Positions 52,182 through 61,565 are shown, numbered from the stretch's first letter. The stretch: DNA of 64,000 bases from Pseudomonadota bacterium (GCA_023422695.1 JAFAGN010000018.1:32098-96097); one strand, 5' to 3'. The notes: generated by a model from the sequence alone, not told the origin. Translations and numbers: made by a program.

Positions 52182-53684
52182 ATGGAATCGGCCAGGATCT
52201 CGTCGCTCGGCCGCGACACGCGGGCGAGTCGCCTCATCATCCTTCTCCTGACGATCGGATTTGTTGCGCTCCTCGCCGCGGCATTGACTGCTTTTTATGT
52301 CCAGCGCCAGAATGAGGCCGACGCCCGAAAGGTGGCGCACACGCTCGCGGTCGAGGCCAATCTCGGGGCCTTCGCCAGCGCGACAGAGCGGATGGAGACT
52401 GCGCGCCGCGGGCTGATCCTCACGCAAAGCCCGGCTTTCGCGACGATCATGGACGAGGCGGAGGAGGACTCGCGCGCCCAGCTTGCATCGCTCGAGACGC
52501 TGATCAGCGACAATCCGAAGCAGCGCGGCCGTGCCGCAAGGCTTCACGCGCACCTCGACGCCTATGGCCGTCATTACCGCGCGACGCTTGGCCTTCGCGG
52601 CACGGACCGCGCGGCGCTGATCGCCGACTTTACGAACGACAAGGGGGTGCTCGAGGTGCGCGCTGCGCGCGCGGTCGTCGAGGCGATGCTCGAGAGCGAA
52701 CTCGCGCTCCTCAAGGATCGCGAAGCGCGGCAGCAGCGCACGCAGTCTTTGTTCACCCTGACGCTGATCGGGACAGGAATCCTCCTGCTGGTGGTCGCCG
52801 CCGCCACGCTGCTCCTCGTTCGCAACAATCTCGTCGAGCTCCGCGCATCGCGCGCGGAACTTCGCCGTCTCAACGAAGGGCTTGAGGAACTGGTCGATGC
52901 GCGCACGGGCGAACTCAAGCGCGCCAATGCCGAAATCCAGCGCTTCGCCTATATCGTGTCGCACGATCTGCGTTCGCCACTCGTCAATGTGATGGGTTTC
53001 ACGGCCGAACTCGAGACCGCGCGCAAGGCGATCTCGGGCTATCTCGAGCAGGGAGACACGCAGGGCTGGCAGGCGCCCGACGCCGCGACGCGGCTCGCGA
53101 TCGAGGAGGATCTGCCGGAATCGATCGGCTTCATTCGCACCTCCACGCAGAAGATGGACCGGCTGATCAACGCCATCCTCAATCTCTCGCGCCAGGGTCG
53201 CCGCACGCTCGCGCCCGAAACGCTTGCTCTCGGCGACGTCGTGGGCGCGATCGTCGGCAGCCTGCAGCACCGCATCGACGAGACCGGCACGACGGTCGAA
53301 GTGTCGGACCTGCCGACCGTGATCAATGACCGGGTCGCGGTCGAGCAGATCCTCTCGAATCTCATCGAAAATGCCCTCAAATATCTGCAGCCGGGGCGGG
53401 CGGGGATCATTCGCATAACCGGGGGCGCCGATCTCGGGCGCGCTTGGGTGGCGGTCGCCGACAATGGTCGCGGCATCGAGCCGCGCGATCACGAACGCGT
53501 GTTCGACCTCTTCCGAAGGTCGGGCGTCCAGGACCAGCAGGGGGAGGGGATCGGTCTTGCCCACGCCCGCGCGCTTGCCTATCGCCTCGGCGGTAATATC
53601 GAAATCCAGTCCGAACTCGGTGCGGGTTCCACCTTTCGGCTGATCCTGCCCCTCGTGTGGCAAAGCGGAGAAGAAGATGCCTGA
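52182..53684 (+). CDS. CHASE3-type sensor histidine kinase
   Basis: A 500-residue kinase. One helix (IILLLTIGFVALLAAALTAF) starts the periplasmic CHASE3-like region (about 40-190), a second helix near 197-220 (LIGTGILLLVVAAATLLL) leads to a coiled coil (RRLNEGLEELVDARTGELKR), the H-box FAYIVSHDLRSPLVNV near 258, N-box NLIENALKYL near 390 and G-boxes ADNGRGI and GEGIGLAHARAL. It resembles bacteriophytochrome-type kinases without a photosensory part. GAGGGG precedes ATG 52182. First gene of a coupled trio. Confidence 0.9.
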   Translation: MESARISSLGRDTRASRLIILLLTIGFVALLAAALTAFYVQRQNEADARKVAHTLAVEANLGAFASATERMETARRGLILTQSPAFATIMDEAEEDSRAQLASLETLISDNPKQRGRAARLHAHLDAYGRHYRATLGLRGTDRAALIADFTNDKGVLEVRAARAVVEAMLESELALLKDREARQQRTQSLFTLTLIGTGILLLVVAAATLLLVRNNLVELRASRAELRRLNEGLEELVDARTGELKRANAEIQRFAYIVSHDLRSPLVNVMGFTAELETARKAISGYLEQGDTQGWQAPDAATRLAIEEDLPESIGFIRTSTQKMDRLINAILNLSRQGRRTLAPETLALGDVVGAIVGSLQHRIDETGTTVEVSDLPTVINDRVAVEQILSNLIENALKYLQPGRAGIIRITGGADLGRAWVAVADNGRGIEPRDHERVFDLFRRSGVQDQQGEGIGLAHARALAYRLGGNIEIQSELGAGSTFRLILPLVWQSGEEDA

Positions 53685-54123
53685 CCAACTGCCCGTAAAC
53701 ATCGTGATGATCGAGGACGATGAGGGGCATGCGCGCCTTATCGAGAAGAACATCCGGCGCGCCGGCATTTCCAACAAGATCCATCATTTTCTCGACGGCA
53801 CCTCGGCTCTCGAGTTCCTGTATGATGCGGCGGAGGGCCCGGTGCGCAACGGGCCGGCGCTCGTGCTGCTCGACCTCAATCTGCCCGACATGAGCGGGAC
53901 CGACATTCTCGCCAGGCTGAAGGCCGACAGCAGTCCGCTGCGCCGCACGCCCGTCGTCGTGCTCACGACCACCGACGACAAGATCGAGATCCAGCGCTGC
54001 TACGACCTCGGCTGCAACGTCTATATCACCAAGCCGGTGAACTATGAGAATTTCGCCGACGCCATTCGCCAGCTCGGTCTTTTCCTCTCGGTGATCCATG
54101 TCCCCGATCCCGATCCGGTTTGA
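53677..54123 (+). CDS. Rcp1-like response regulator
   Basis: A 148-residue receiver: IVMIEDDEGHARLIEKNIRRAG, LVLLDLNLPDMSGTD with the phospho-aspartate near 68, VVVLTTTDD and YITKPVNYENF. The long loop after helix 2 is typical of Rcp1-type partners of phytochrome-like kinases. It overlaps the kinase by 8 bases and the next gene by 4. Confidence 0.9.
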   Translation: MPDQLPVNIVMIEDDEGHARLIEKNIRRAGISNKIHHFLDGTSALEFLYDAAEGPVRNGPALVLLDLNLPDMSGTDILARLKADSSPLRRTPVVVLTTTDDKIEIQRCYDLGCNVYITKPVNYENFADAIRQLGLFLSVIHVPDPDPV

Positions 54124-55193
54124 GACGCGCCCTGGCCCACATTCTCTATATCGATGACGATGACGGCATGCGGCGGCTTGCGTCGCGCGCGCTTGGCCGG
54201 AAAGGTTATGAAGTCAGCCTCGCGGCAAGCGGCGGCGAGGGCGTCGACATGGCGAAGGTCACTGCCTTCGATCTCGTTGCCGTCGATCATTATATGCCCG
54301 GGCAGGACGGGCTCGCGACGCTCGAGGCGCTTCGCGCACTACGCGACTGCCCGCCCGTCGTCTATGTGACGGGCTCCGAGGAGAGTCGCATCGCCGTGGC
54401 GGCGTTGAAGTCGGGTGCCGACGATTATGTGGTAAAGTCGGTCGGCGAGGATTTCTTCGATCTTTTGGCCTCGAGCTTCGAACAGGTGCTCGAGCGTGCC
54501 CAGCTTCGGCGCGCGCGCGCCGAGGTGGAGAGCGAGCTGCGCGCGACCAATGCGCGGCTGGAAGCGCTGCTCAAGGAAGTGAACCACCGCGTCGCGAACA
54601 ATCTCCAGATGGTGATGTCTTTCGTCGCCCTCCAGTCGAAGACGATCGCCGATCCCGCGGCCCGCGAGGCGCTGCAGAAGACGCAACAACGGATAGCGAC
54701 GGTCGCGCAAGTCAACCGGCGCCTCTACACCACCGACGACGTCGAATATGTGGCGATGGACGATTATCTGGGCGGCCTTGCCGAGGATCTCTCGGCAACC
54801 TGGTCGACGGGGGTCGCCGCGCGGCGCGTTATCGCCGACGTCGAGCCCATCCGTGTGGCCACCGACAAGGCCGTGGCGCTCGGCATGATCGCCAACGAAT
54901 GGGTGAGCAACGCGTGCAAATATGCCTATGGCGACAGCCACGATGGCGAGATTCGGATATCGCTTCGCCGGGCCGACGAGACATTGCTCGAACTCGCGGT
55001 TGTCGACGACGGGGCAGGGATGCCCTCCGACGGAACGGCGCGCGGCACGGGTCTCGGAACGCGCCTCATCGAAGCGTTGGCGCGGACCCACAAGGCGGCT
55101 GTCTCTTACAGCGCGGTCGATGCATCGCGCGATATGCCGGGCACGAGCGCGCTCATCCGGATCCAGTTGCGACCGGGCGAGCTCAAAGCCTAG
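54120..55193 (+). CDS. Receiver-HisKA_2/HWE histidine kinase
   Basis: A 357-residue hybrid. Residues 1-130 are a receiver (ILYIDDDDGMRRLASRAL, LVAVDHYMPGQDGL, YVTGSEE, DYVVKSV). A HisKA_2 domain follows (LLKEVNHRVANNLQMVMSFV near 155), then HATPase_c (NEWVSNACKYAYG, VVDDGAGMPSDG). Such proteins receive phosphate from the upstream pair and signal onward, for example to PhyR in alphaproteobacterial general-stress control. Probable start TTG 54120 (overlap TTGA). Confidence 0.88.
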   Translation: MRRALAHILYIDDDDGMRRLASRALGRKGYEVSLAASGGEGVDMAKVTAFDLVAVDHYMPGQDGLATLEALRALRDCPPVVYVTGSEESRIAVAALKSGADDYVVKSVGEDFFDLLASSFEQVLERAQLRRARAEVESELRATNARLEALLKEVNHRVANNLQMVMSFVALQSKTIADPAAREALQKTQQRIATVAQVNRRLYTTDDVEYVAMDDYLGGLAEDLSATWSTGVAARRVIADVEPIRVATDKAVALGMIANEWVSNACKYAYGDSHDGEIRISLRRADETLLELAVVDDGAGMPSDGTARGTGLGTRLIEALARTHKAAVSYSAVDASRDMPGTSALIRIQLRPGELKA

Positions 55194-56203
55194 TTTGCGC
55201 CGCGCGGCTGCCGCGCGGGTTCGGCCGCCGCTGACGGGCGAGGCTGGACGAGCGCATCGCACTGCTTTTCGGGGCGGATGTAGATCGAGCTGATATCGCT
55301 CGACGCAGCCTTGAGCTCGGCCTCGATCGCCTCGATCAGCGTCTCGGCCTCGCCCATCGCGAGACGATCCTCGAAGTCGGCGCTTACGGCGACGAAAATC
55401 GAATTGGGTGCGGTGTGGATCGTGCGCACATGATTGACCGCGGTAATTTCGGGGCGCCTTTCGACGATGGTCCAGATATGCGCGATCAGTTCGGGGTCCG
55501 CAGCCTCGCCGATCAACAGCTCCTTCGCTTCGCGGGCTAGAAGGATCGCGACCGCCGCTAGGATTGCGCCGATCGCCATCGAGGCGATGCCGTCGATCCG
55601 CGGATCCCCTGTCGCATGGCTCAGCCATATGCCGCCGGCGGCGATCGCGAGGCCGGCGAGCGCGGCGCTGTCTTCGAACAGGACGATGAAACCTGCCGGA
55701 TCCTTCGACCGCCGCACCGCCGTCCACCAGCCGAGGTCCCGCCGCCCGGCGTTGAACTCGCGCACCGCGATCGTCCACGACGCACCCTCGAGCAGGAAGG
55801 CGATGGCGAGCACGACATAGTTGATCGTCGGATCGCGAAGCGGCTCGGGATCCCGGTAGTGAATCCAGCCTTCGTAGATGGAAATGCCGGCTCCGACGGC
55901 GAAGATGAGGATCGCGACGACGAACGCCCAGAAATAAAGTTCGCGGCCGTAGCCGAAGGGGTGACGATTGTCGGGCGGCCGCTTTGCCTTCGCCTGGCCG
56001 TAGAGGAGCAGCATCTGATTGCCGCTGTCGACGAGCGAATGGACCCCTTCCGATAGCATCGACGAGGAACCACTGATCGCCGCGGCGACAAATTTGGCGA
56101 CGGCGATGCCGAGATTGGCAAAGAGCGCACCGTAAAGCACGATGTTCGCCCTGATATGATGCGCCTTCGAGCGCGGCTGGCCCGTATCAAACTGGTCTAT
56201 CAC
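55190..56203 (-). CDS. Cation diffusion facilitator
   Basis: A 337-residue transporter with about six helices: IVLYGALFANLGIAVAKF, SMLSEGVHSLVDSGNQ (metal-site HxxxD), HPFGYGRELYFWAF, an inserted GWWTAVRRSKDPAGFIVLFEDSAALAG loop and GIASMAIGAILA, then a cytoplasmic beta domain (HVRTIHTAPNSIFVAVSADF). Exports Zn2+ or related divalent ions in exchange for protons. GTG 56203 after GAAGG is the likely start. Its end overlaps the end of the converging kinase gene by 4 bases. Confidence 0.88.
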   Translation of the reverse strand: MIDQFDTGQPRSKAHHIRANIVLYGALFANLGIAVAKFVAAAISGSSSMLSEGVHSLVDSGNQMLLLYGQAKAKRPPDNRHPFGYGRELYFWAFVVAILIFAVGAGISIYEGWIHYRDPEPLRDPTINYVVLAIAFLLEGASWTIAVREFNAGRRDLGWWTAVRRSKDPAGFIVLFEDSAALAGLAIAAGGIWLSHATGDPRIDGIASMAIGAILAAVAILLAREAKELLIGEAADPELIAHIWTIVERRPEITAVNHVRTIHTAPNSIFVAVSADFEDRLAMGEAETLIEAIEAELKAASSDISSIYIRPEKQCDALVQPRPSAAAEPARQPRGAN

Positions 56204-56432
56204 CGAGCTACCTTCGCCATCGCGGCGCAAGGGGCCGCGCAGGCTCTCGATATCGATAGACAGGGGATGGGACGCGTCATGGGACAGCTACGCCCGGCGG
56301 GGCGGCACGTTCCCGAGACGCTTGGCTATGTCCCCGCTCCATCAGCGCCGCCCAGCGCGCCTCTTACGCCGATCGCGCGCCGCGGGGGCGCGAAGGTGCG
56401 GGAAGGCGGAAGAAGGTGGCCAGTGCCACACC

Positions 56433-57521
56433 TTACTTGTCGCGCGGCTGCTTCAGGCTTGCTCCCGCAGCGACCTGCGTGCCGGCGCGCTTGGCGCGCA
56501 CCGCCTCGAGCAGCGTCAGGGCGGCATTGCGGACTTCACCCTGCATCGCCTTGTCCTTGTCAAAGGCCTCGTGGCTCGTCGCATAGGGTTCGAAATAGCC
56601 GATATAGCGATCGAGCTCGGCGCGCGGTCCCGCGGGCACCATATGGATCGACGTCATCCAGTCCGACAGGGAACGCCGGACATTCTCGGCGCCCTCGACA
56701 TCGCCGTGCACGACGACGGCGAACAGCCGCCCTTCCAGTTCGCGGTGATAATCCCAGCCGGCGAGTTCGAGCGCCTTGGCTTCCCCGACTTCTTTGCCAT
56801 GCGTCGATGAAGGATCGGGGTTTGCGCCGTCCATGCACACCATCCGATCCATCATCAGCTTGATGGGGGAGCTCGCCATGAACCAGTTGACGGGCGAGAT
56901 CAGGAAGACGCCATGCGCGCGCATCCACATCGGGTAAATGTCGTTCATCCAGTCCTGCGTCTGGCCGAGCGAATGATTGGGATAACAGCTGCACGGGAAA
57001 TGGCAGAGCGCTGCGGCGGTGGAGTAGCAGGCCTTGCAGGGGTGGATGTTGCGGCCATATTCGGAATTGAGCCGGCTGAGGTCGAGTATCTCGACCTCGG
57101 TATCCTTCTGATCCAGGACGCGCTTCGCGATCTGCCCGATGCGCCAGCTCTTCGACATCTCCCCAGGACATGTGTGCTCCGAGCGCGCCGATCCGTTGAC
57201 GATCAGGATGCGGCTGGGGCCGTCGGCCCGGGCGTGCACTTTCCGCGCTTCCTCGACCGCCGCGTGCGCCGCGAGCCAGTCGACCGAGAGGTCATAGTCG
57301 GGATCGGCGAAGCCCTTGCCGGCCTTGCGCGTTTGCGGGCTCTTGCGCTCGTCGCGATAGGCCTGCCAAGCGATCGCCGCGATGCCTTCGAGCTCGCCGC
57401 GAACCGCGTCGAAGCCTTCGTCGCGAAACTGCTCGAGATAGCGGGCGAGGAACTCGGCCTTGCGCAGCTTCGGGCTGGGCATGCCTTTGCGGGCTACCGG
57501 AACGGCAAGAGACTTAGCCAT
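56433..57521 (-). CDS. NADPH-dependent FMN reductase-like flavoprotein
   Basis: A 362-residue protein. Residues 1-110 are an extra helical region (LRKAEFLARYLEQFRDEGFD). The flavodoxin-like fold begins at ILIVNGSARSEHTCPGEMSK near 118, followed by CKACYSTAAALCHFPCSCYPNHS near 177 with five cysteines, and ISPVNWFMASSPIKLMMDRMVC near 232. The cysteine-rich insertion suggests a metal site. ATG 57521 is chosen; GTG 57563 is a possible earlier start. Substrate unknown. Confidence 0.75.
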   Translation of the reverse strand: MAKSLAVPVARKGMPSPKLRKAEFLARYLEQFRDEGFDAVRGELEGIAAIAWQAYRDERKSPQTRKAGKGFADPDYDLSVDWLAAHAAVEEARKVHARADGPSRILIVNGSARSEHTCPGEMSKSWRIGQIAKRVLDQKDTEVEILDLSRLNSEYGRNIHPCKACYSTAAALCHFPCSCYPNHSLGQTQDWMNDIYPMWMRAHGVFLISPVNWFMASSPIKLMMDRMVCMDGANPDPSSTHGKEVGEAKALELAGWDYHRELEGRLFAVVVHGDVEGAENVRRSLSDWMTSIHMVPAGPRAELDRYIGYFEPYATSHEAFDKDKAMQGEVRNAALTLLEAVRAKRAGTQVAAGASLKQPRDK

Positions 57522-57704
57522 GCGCTGCAAACGGTCGGCTAGCCCGGCGGTTGCCTCTTGCACGTCGCGAGCGCCGGGTTCGCTGCCCGGCGCCGTTTCG
57601 AAATGGTGCGATGTAACAAGCTGCGTCCAGCACCTTTTTCGACTGCAGCATCCATTCGGCTCACCGCTCGTTGACTGCGGACCGCCATGTAAGGGAGCCG
57701 TCGC

Positions 57705-58310
57705 ATGACCGACTGGATTACGGACCTCGTCGAGACGATGGGCTATGCGGGGATCGTCCTTCTCATGTTTCTCGAGAATGTCTTTCCGCCGATCCCGTCG
57801 GAGGTCATCATGCCGCTCGCGGGCTTCGGCGCCGCCGATGGACGCTACAGCCTGCCGTTGGTGATAGTCGCAGGACTTGCCGGAACGCTTCTCGGTGCGC
57901 TCTTCTGGTACATGATCGCGCGCAGGATCGGCGACGAACGGCTTCGCCGCTGGGCTGACCACCATGGGCGCTGGATCACGCTCAGCGGCGACGATATCGC
58001 GCGCATCGAGCGCTGGTTCTGCCGCCACGGCACATGGGCGGTGCCGCTCGCTCATCTCGTCCCCGGACTTCGCACGCTCATTTCGATCCCGGCGGGCATC
58101 TTCGCGATGCCGCCGACGCGCTTCCTTCTGCTGTCGGCGCTCGGCGCAGGCGTCTGGACGGGAGCGCTCGCGATCGCGGGATATCTACTCGCCGAGCGCT
58201 TCGAAGGCGTCGAGACGTGGGTCGGTCCGGCAAGCACAGCGATCATGGCGGCGCTCTTCGCTTATTATGTCTGGCGCGTGATCCGGTTCAAGCCGGGCGG
58301 CGCCAGCTGA
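57705..58310 (+). CDS. DedA family membrane protein
   Basis: A 201-residue DedA/SNARE-associated protein: FLENVFPPIPSEVIMPLAGF near 24, re-entrant loop LAGTLLGALFWYMIARRIG, and the conserved FCRHGTWAVPLAHLVPGLRTLISIPAGIF near 107 with the essential arginine/glycine motif. DedA proteins move phospholipids or polyprenyl carriers and depend on the proton motive force. GGGAG precedes the ATG. Confidence 0.9.
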   Translation: MTDWITDLVETMGYAGIVLLMFLENVFPPIPSEVIMPLAGFGAADGRYSLPLVIVAGLAGTLLGALFWYMIARRIGDERLRRWADHHGRWITLSGDDIARIERWFCRHGTWAVPLAHLVPGLRTLISIPAGIFAMPPTRFLLLSALGAGVWTGALAIAGYLLAERFEGVETWVGPASTAIMAALFAYYVWRVIRFKPGGAS

Positions 58311-59657
58311 TTATTTCTGACCGGCCGCGGACGAGACCGGCGATCGCATCGCGAGTGCGTGAGGGCCGGAGATGCGCCACACCGTGTTCGAGAGATCGTC
58401 GGCGATCCAGAGCGCGCCGCGCGCCGCGTCCCAGGTGACGCCGACCGGGCGACCGCGCGCTTTGCCGTCCTTGATGAAGCCGGTCACGAAATCCTTCGGC
58501 TTGCCGGCAGGACGTCCGTTGGCGAAGGGGATGAAGCTGACCTTGTAGCCGGCGAGAGTCTGGCGGTTCCAGCTGCCATGCTCTCCAACGAAGGCGCCCG
58601 TCTCATAGCCCGGGAGCCCGCCTTCGGTCGCAAAGCTCAGCCCGAGCGGCGCGACGTGCGAACCGAGCGCATAGTCTGGAGTAACAGCGGTCCTGACGAG
58701 CTCAGGCTTCTGCGGATGAACGCGCGGGTCGGGATGGCGTCCCCAATAGCTGTAGGGCCAGCCGTAGAAAGCGCCCTCGCGCACCGAGGTCAGATAATCG
58801 GGTACGAGCTCGGCGCCAAGCTCGTCGCGTTCGTTCACGACCGCCCAGAGGATGTTCGACGATGGCTCGATGGCGAGGGCGGTCGGGTTGCGGATGCCCG
58901 AGACGAAGATGCGGCTCGCGCCGGTAGCGGCATCGACTTCCCAGATGACGGCGCGATCTTCCTCGATGCTCATCCCCCGCTCGCCGATATTGCTGTTCGA
59001 GCCGATGCCGACATAAAGTTTCGACCCGTCGGCGCTCGCGGCGAGCGATTTTGTCCAGTGATGATTGACCGCTGCCGGGAGCTTGGTCACTTCCTCGCCT
59101 TTGCCAGCGATGCGCGTTGCGCCCGGCGTGTAGGCGAAGCGCAGCAGCGCACCCTGGTTGGCGACATAAAGGTTGTTCCCGACGAGCGCGAGGCCATAGG
59201 GCGCATCGAGATCCTCGATGAAGCTGGTACGAAGTTCGGGTTTGCCGTCGCCATTCGCGTCGCGCAGCAAGGTGATGCGGTCGCCGCCCTTCACCGAGGA
59301 TTTTCCGAGGCTCTTGATATAGCCCGCGATCACATCCTTCGGGCGGAGCTTCGGCGCATGGCCGCCGGACCCTTCGGCGACGAGGATATCGCCATTTGGG
59401 AGCACGAGGATCTGGCGCGGAATCTTGAGGTCCGTCGCGACCGGCACGATCGTGAAACCGGCGGGAACGGTCGGAAGCTCGCCGTTCCATCCTGCAGGCT
59501 TGGCGATCTTCATGGGTGGGACGAGCGTCTCGTCGATCTTCGGCAGGCTCGGGCTGGTGCCCGTCTGGTCGAGTTTTTCATCGCCTTTGCCGCAGCCGGC
59601 GAGCGCGGCCGCTAGCGCCGCCGCAGCGACGAGGCCAAGCGAGGTCTGGCGGTTCAT
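58311..59657 (-). CDS. PQQ-dependent sugar dehydrogenase-like lipoprotein
   Basis: A 448-residue beta-propeller protein. MNRQTSLGLVAAAALAAALAGC is a lipoprotein signal (lipobox LAGC). Blade motifs: PRQILVLPNGDILVAEGSGG, DAPYGLALVGNNLYVANQG, ADGSKLYVGIGSNSN, NPTALAIEPSSNILWAVVNERDELG and GSHVAPLGLSF. This is the sorbosone/glucose dehydrogenase group that uses PQQ; substrate unknown. It is coupled (ATGA) to the upstream DUF2231 membrane gene, a possible electron or anchoring partner. Confidence 0.85.
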   Translation of the reverse strand: MNRQTSLGLVAAAALAAALAGCGKGDEKLDQTGTSPSLPKIDETLVPPMKIAKPAGWNGELPTVPAGFTIVPVATDLKIPRQILVLPNGDILVAEGSGGHAPKLRPKDVIAGYIKSLGKSSVKGGDRITLLRDANGDGKPELRTSFIEDLDAPYGLALVGNNLYVANQGALLRFAYTPGATRIAGKGEEVTKLPAAVNHHWTKSLAASADGSKLYVGIGSNSNIGERGMSIEEDRAVIWEVDAATGASRIFVSGIRNPTALAIEPSSNILWAVVNERDELGAELVPDYLTSVREGAFYGWPYSYWGRHPDPRVHPQKPELVRTAVTPDYALGSHVAPLGLSFATEGGLPGYETGAFVGEHGSWNRQTLAGYKVSFIPFANGRPAGKPKDFVTGFIKDGKARGRPVGVTWDAARGALWIADDLSNTVWRISGPHALAMRSPVSSAAGQK

Positions 59658-60100
59658 GCGCGGGGCTCCTTCGCTGCGTGGAGAAGCCAGGCGGCGGCAA
59701 TCGCTGCAAGTGTGGATAGGACCGAGAGGGTCACGCCGGCCGTGCCGACCGAACTCCAGGCATCCTGGCTATGCTTGAAGGCGTTCACGAGGCCCGCGAT
59801 CCACATAACGAGGATCAGGAGGAAATAGGCGAGGGCGGGGGTTCGCGTGGGCAGCTTCCGGCGGCGGAGGAAGGCTATCGCGGACCACAGGAGCACGGGA
59901 GCCCCGAATATCAGCCCGCCCGTGATCAACCAGGCCGAGAAATTGCTCCACTGCATCTCGGCGCTGTTGAGATAGGTGATGTCGGAAAGGAGCGCGCTGC
60001 TGAACAGGGCGACCGGAAAGGCGAGGAGAATGGCGTGCAGCGGATGGGGCGCGTGTCGGCGATAGGGCGGGTCGGTGAGAGGCGATGGGGCCGTTGCCAT
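59654..60100 (-). CDS. DUF2231 membrane protein
   Basis: A 148-residue protein with four helices: HPLHAILLAFPVALFSSALLSD (His-containing first helix), AWLITGGLIFGAPVLLWSAI, LAYFLLILVMWIAGLVNAF and VTLSVLSTLAAIAAAWLLH. DUF2231 proteins are heme-type or unknown inner-membrane proteins. GGAGATC precedes ATG 60100. The stop overlaps the start of the PQQ dehydrogenase gene. Confidence 0.78.
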   Translation of the reverse strand: MATAPSPLTDPPYRRHAPHPLHAILLAFPVALFSSALLSDITYLNSAEMQWSNFSAWLITGGLIFGAPVLLWSAIAFLRRRKLPTRTPALAYFLLILVMWIAGLVNAFKHSQDAWSSVGTAGVTLSVLSTLAAIAAAWLLHAAKEPRA

Positions 60101-60192
60101 ATTGATCTCCATGCACGCCCCCGTCTGGATAATGCGCCGACCGCCCAATAGTTTCCCGGAACCCGCGCGCCGGGCGCGACGTTGGCAATTGG

Positions 60193-60906
60193 ATGGATCC
60201 GTCCTCGATTCCTTATTGTGGTCCCGCGCCGATCCCGGCTGACTGGATGCTGCGCTGCAATCTCGATCCCGGGCTGTTGGCGGCGCTGGGCGCCGCGGCG
60301 CTGATGGCGTGGCGATGGAAAGCGCGCGGTCCCTTCTGGGCCGGGTTCGCGCTGATCGCCCTGCTGTTCGTGTCGCCGCTATGCGCCCTGTCGTCGGCGC
60401 TCTTCTCGGTGCGCGTCGCGCACCATATCATCTTGACCGCGGTTGCGGCTCCGCTGTTCGCGTTCGGCCTGCCGCGGCTTCGGCCGCGCGGCGGTGCGCC
60501 GCTATGGGCCGCCGCGCACATCCTCGCCTTCTGGGTCTGGCACGCGCCGGCGCCCTATGCTCTCGCGCTGGCGAGTGACGGCGCCTTCTGGTTGATGCAG
60601 CTTTCGTTGCTCGCGACCGCGTTCGGCTTCTGGGCTTCGCTCCGCTCGTCGTCGCCGCCGCTCGCGATCGGTCTGCTGCTTGCCATGATGGTGCAGATGG
60701 GGCTGCTCGGAGCGCTCATCACCTTCGCGGGCACGCCCCTCTATGCGCCCTATCTCGCGACGACGATGGCCTGGGGGCTGGCGCCGCTCGAAGATCAGCA
60801 ACTGGCGGGGCTCATTATGTGGGCTCCTGCCGCGGCTCTTTATCTCGGCGCGGCGCTCTGGACCGGGTGGCGCCTCTTCGGCGAGCCGCCCCCGGCGGCA
60901 GCATGA
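60193..60906 (+). CDS. ctaG: Cytochrome c oxidase assembly factor CtaG (caa3 type)
   Basis: A 237-residue membrane protein of the caa3_CtaG family with six or seven helices: FVSPLCALSSALFSVRVAHHIILTAVAAPLFAFG (two conserved histidines), AAAHILAFWVWHAPAPYA and LIMWAPAAALYLG with PLEDQQLAG before it. It helps assemble the caa3 oxidase copper centre. It opens the respiratory cluster and overlaps the cytochrome b561 gene by ATGA. Confidence 0.88.
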   Translation: MDPSSIPYCGPAPIPADWMLRCNLDPGLLAALGAAALMAWRWKARGPFWAGFALIALLFVSPLCALSSALFSVRVAHHIILTAVAAPLFAFGLPRLRPRGGAPLWAAAHILAFWVWHAPAPYALALASDGAFWLMQLSLLATAFGFWASLRSSSPPLAIGLLLAMMVQMGLLGALITFAGTPLYAPYLATTMAWGLAPLEDQQLAGLIMWAPAAALYLGAALWTGWRLFGEPPPAAA

Positions 60907-61565
60907 TCGAGGCGATCCAGGCGTGGGCGGCGCGTTATGCCGCCGACCGCCGCTACTCGCCCGTCGGACAGCTATTCCACTGGACGATGGCCGCGCTCAT
61001 CCTCTTCCAGCTCGGCTGGGGCTGGCGCATGAGCCGCATCGACGCGGGTGGCGACAAGCTGGAGGCGTTTCGGGTTCATGCCGAACTCGGCCTGCTGATG
61101 CTCGTGCTTGCTGCGCTGCGCGCGATCTGGCGGATGATCGTGCCGGGTCCCATCAACGATGCCGACCGGCTGGGCTGGCAGACGGTCGCAGCCTATGTGA
61201 CGCACATACTCTTTTACGTCTGCTTTTTCGGTCTGCCGCTCTCGGGCTGGGCGATGTGGTCGGTGGTCGGCGGCGAGCCGCTCGAAGTGGCGGGGCTCCT
61301 TCCCTGGCCGCACATGCCCTTCGACAGTCTGGAAAAAGGCATTCAGTGGTGGATTCTCGACTGGGCGGAGGGAATCCATGCGCTCCTGATCATTCTCCTC
61401 GTCGCGATGATCCCGCTGCACGTCGGCGCGGCTCTGAAACATCATTTCTGGGATCGGCACGACGTGCTGCGGGGGATGTTGCCCGAGCTTCCGGAGGATG
61501 GGGCGGAAAGGACGCCGCATGACGGGACACCGCCGCAAGCTCGGCGTCCGAGAGCAGGCGGCTGA
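60903..61565 (+). CDS. Cytochrome b561 family protein
   Basis: A 220-residue four-helix cytochrome: YSPVGQLFHWTMAALILFQLGWG, FRVHAELGLLMLVLAALRAIWR, THILFYVCFFGLPLSGWAMW and HALLIILLVAMIPLHVGAALKHHFWDRHD, with histidines for two b hemes. Shuttles electrons between quinone and periplasmic carriers. Its last 59 codons overlap, antisense, the end of the cytochrome c gene at 61390; the overlapped tail is hydrophilic and probably dispensable. Confidence 0.85.
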   Translation: MIEAIQAWAARYAADRRYSPVGQLFHWTMAALILFQLGWGWRMSRIDAGGDKLEAFRVHAELGLLMLVLAALRAIWRMIVPGPINDADRLGWQTVAAYVTHILFYVCFFGLPLSGWAMWSVVGGEPLEVAGLLPWPHMPFDSLEKGIQWWILDWAEGIHALLIILLVAMIPLHVGAALKHHFWDRHDVLRGMLPELPEDGAERTPHDGTPPQARRPRAGG

